DNA from: Notolepis coatsorum
Taxonomy: Eukaryota; Chordata; Actinopteri; Aulopiformes; Paralepididae
Reading direction: 5' to 3'
Assembly: GCA_963971535.1 (NCBI GenBank)
Contig: OZ020593.1
Location: 11,846,739 to 11,910,738, forward strand
DNA length: 64,000 nucleotides
Shown here: positions 62,900-64,000 of the stretch, piece after piece
Layout of the letters: each line of letters begins with the position of its first letter
Position numbering within the stretch: the first letter of the stretch is position 1
Position numbers and translations under genes: made by a program
Notes under the pieces: model-generated
What the model was told of the DNA's origin: nothing
The model's input: only the letters and a program-made list of their open reading frames with translations
Databases searched by the model: none

Positions 62900-64000
62900 A
62901 TGACTCTGAGCTCCGAGATGTCGGATGCCGCCTCCATCCTCTCGGAAGAGACCGACATCGACGTGGTCGGCGAGGGAGGGGAGACGGAGAGGACGTCCCG
63001 CTCCTCCCACCAGACGCGCTCCTCCTACGCGGACGAGGTGGCGCAGATCATGCAGCAGGAGGACGCAGACGACGACGACGACGACCACCTCCTGGCCGGC
63101 GGCGGCTCGTCCTCCTCCTCCGCCTCCCGGGGCGGCGACTCCTACAAGGCCGGCGAGCGGCAGCAGCAGCAGCAAGAACACGCTGGTGAAGCCGCCGTAC
63201 TCCTACATCGCCCTGATCACCATGGCCATCCTGCAGAGCCCCAAGAAGCGCCTGACGCTCAGCGAGATCTGCGACTTCATCAGCGGCCGCTTCCCCTACT
63301 ACCGGGAGAAGTTCCCGGCGTGGCAGAACTCGATCCGGCACAACTTGTCCCTGAACGACTGCTTCGTGAAGATCCCGCGGGAGCCGGGCAACCCGGGCAA
63401 GGGCAACTACTGGACGCTGGACCCGGAGTCGGCGGACATGTTCGACAACGGCAGCTTCCTGCGGCGGAGGAAGCGCTTCAGCGGCAGCAGCAGCAGCACC
63501 ACCAGGTCACGCAGACCTGATGCTGCTGCGGGAACACGGGGGCTTCATCCCCGCGGATACGGCTACCACCACGGACCCTACCACGGCTGCGGATCGTACC
63601 ACCACGGCGTGCAGCTGCAGTCGTACCACACGCACTCCGCCGCGCTGTTCGCCTTCCAGCAGCAGCAGCAGTCCAGACACTCGCAACAACAGCAACACGC
63701 ACACACGGCCGGGGGGACGACCACCATGATCCCCGCTCCATCTTTGATGCCCACCACCACCACCACCACCACTGACTTGGCGAGGACCCGCTTTTACCCG
63801 CAGCTGAGGAGCCCCAGCCTGGTCGCCTCTCCTCCTCCACCTCCACCCTCCTTGACCTCCATACAGACTCACGTTGTCCACAACAAGTCCGCCGGTGGCT
63901 CCTCCGAGTCCTCGCCCGTCCAGCGCTCTCCCTTCTCCATAGAGAGTATCATCGGCGGCTCGCTGAGCCCCAACAACACGCACTGCGCCTCGCGGAGGAC
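62900..64000 (+). CDS. foxd1: foxd1, forkhead box D1 transcription factor (3' end beyond window; frame interrupted)
   Basis: Intronless forkhead gene. The N terminus reads [25 protein letters not shown] from the ATG at 62900 (context gccATGa), the acidic FoxD start. The forkhead domain (about 63189..63485: [66 protein letters not shown]) lies in a different frame, and stays open to the window end through [20 protein letters not shown] and the Groucho-type [11 protein letters not shown]. So at least one frame change lies between 63030 and 63165. A second disturbed stretch (63480..63555) breaks the expected KRQQ continuation of the domain. Linkage to btf3 and ankra2 argues for foxd1 rather than foxd2 or foxd3. 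FoxD1 patterns retina and kidney stroma. The breaks look like sequencing indels in GC/CAG-rich DNA rather than a dead gene. Confidence 0.88.

Noticed and set aside
62900-63520. 206-codon frame as the complete foxd1 product
   Set aside because: Its second half is out of frame with the forkhead domain; only the N-terminal part is authentic.

Overview
The window is a piece of a bony-fish (teleost) nuclear genome. Three split or single-exon vertebrate genes sit in a sea of fish-type transposons, tRNA-headed SINEs, LINE 3' ends, small hAT/piggyBac-like elements and minisatellites. I cannot name the species. Everything here was read by eye, so gene exons are firm, repeat edges are approximate unless a target-site duplication (TSD) is quoted, and family names for repeats are tentative.

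Genes, left to right: (1) the 3' seven coding exons of ankra2 (+ strand, 395..24899; the 5' exons lie left of the window); (2) the complete coding region of btf3, the nascent-polypeptide-associated complex beta subunit (- strand, 43543 down to 28696, with a probable TOP-type promoter near 44670); (3) the start and most of the single-exon forkhead gene foxd1 (+ strand, 62900 to the window end). Order and relative orientation match the human FOXD1-BTF3-ANKRA2 block on 5q13 as I remember it, which supports the gene calls.

Layout: 1..6417 holds six ankra2 exons with small elements packed against the splice sites. 6418..24843 is one 18.4-kb ankra2 intron. It contains a nest: an interspersed repeat (8785..~21290) split by a hAT-like element (8858..20003), itself split by another (9212..19601), which carries an antisense BEL/Pao LTR retrotransposon (10420..18922) with near-identical LTRs, a tRNA-Tyr primer site and two disabling lesions in pol. 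A 200-base assembly gap follows it. Two long minisatellites (21.4-22.0 kb and 22.7-23.6 kb) precede the last ankra2 exon. 24.9-28.4 kb is the convergent intergenic space. 28.4-44.7 kb is btf3; its intron 4 holds a ~2.4-kb minisatellite and its intron 2 an 874-bp foldback transposon. 44.7-62.9 kb is repeat-rich intergenic DNA with many copies of one LINE 3' end, five-odd SINEs, a piggyBac-like insertion, a tetranucleotide block and an exon-like open segment (50680..50889) of unknown identity. foxd1 begins after a TATA box that sits nine bases from the end of a small hAT-like element.

The most unusual theme is at the splice junctions. Tandem duplications span the 5' splice site of ankra2 exon 1 (8 copies), ankra2 exon 2 (3 copies, in frame) and btf3 exon 4 (2 copies plus 2 more beyond a small insertion), and a large minisatellite runs up to the btf3 exon 5 acceptor. 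This creates arrays of alternative donors. The exon-2 and btf3 arrays would add 16/32 and 10 residues without a stop, whereas the exon-1 array would add a stop codon. In parallel, mobile elements end within 5-40 bases of several other exon borders.
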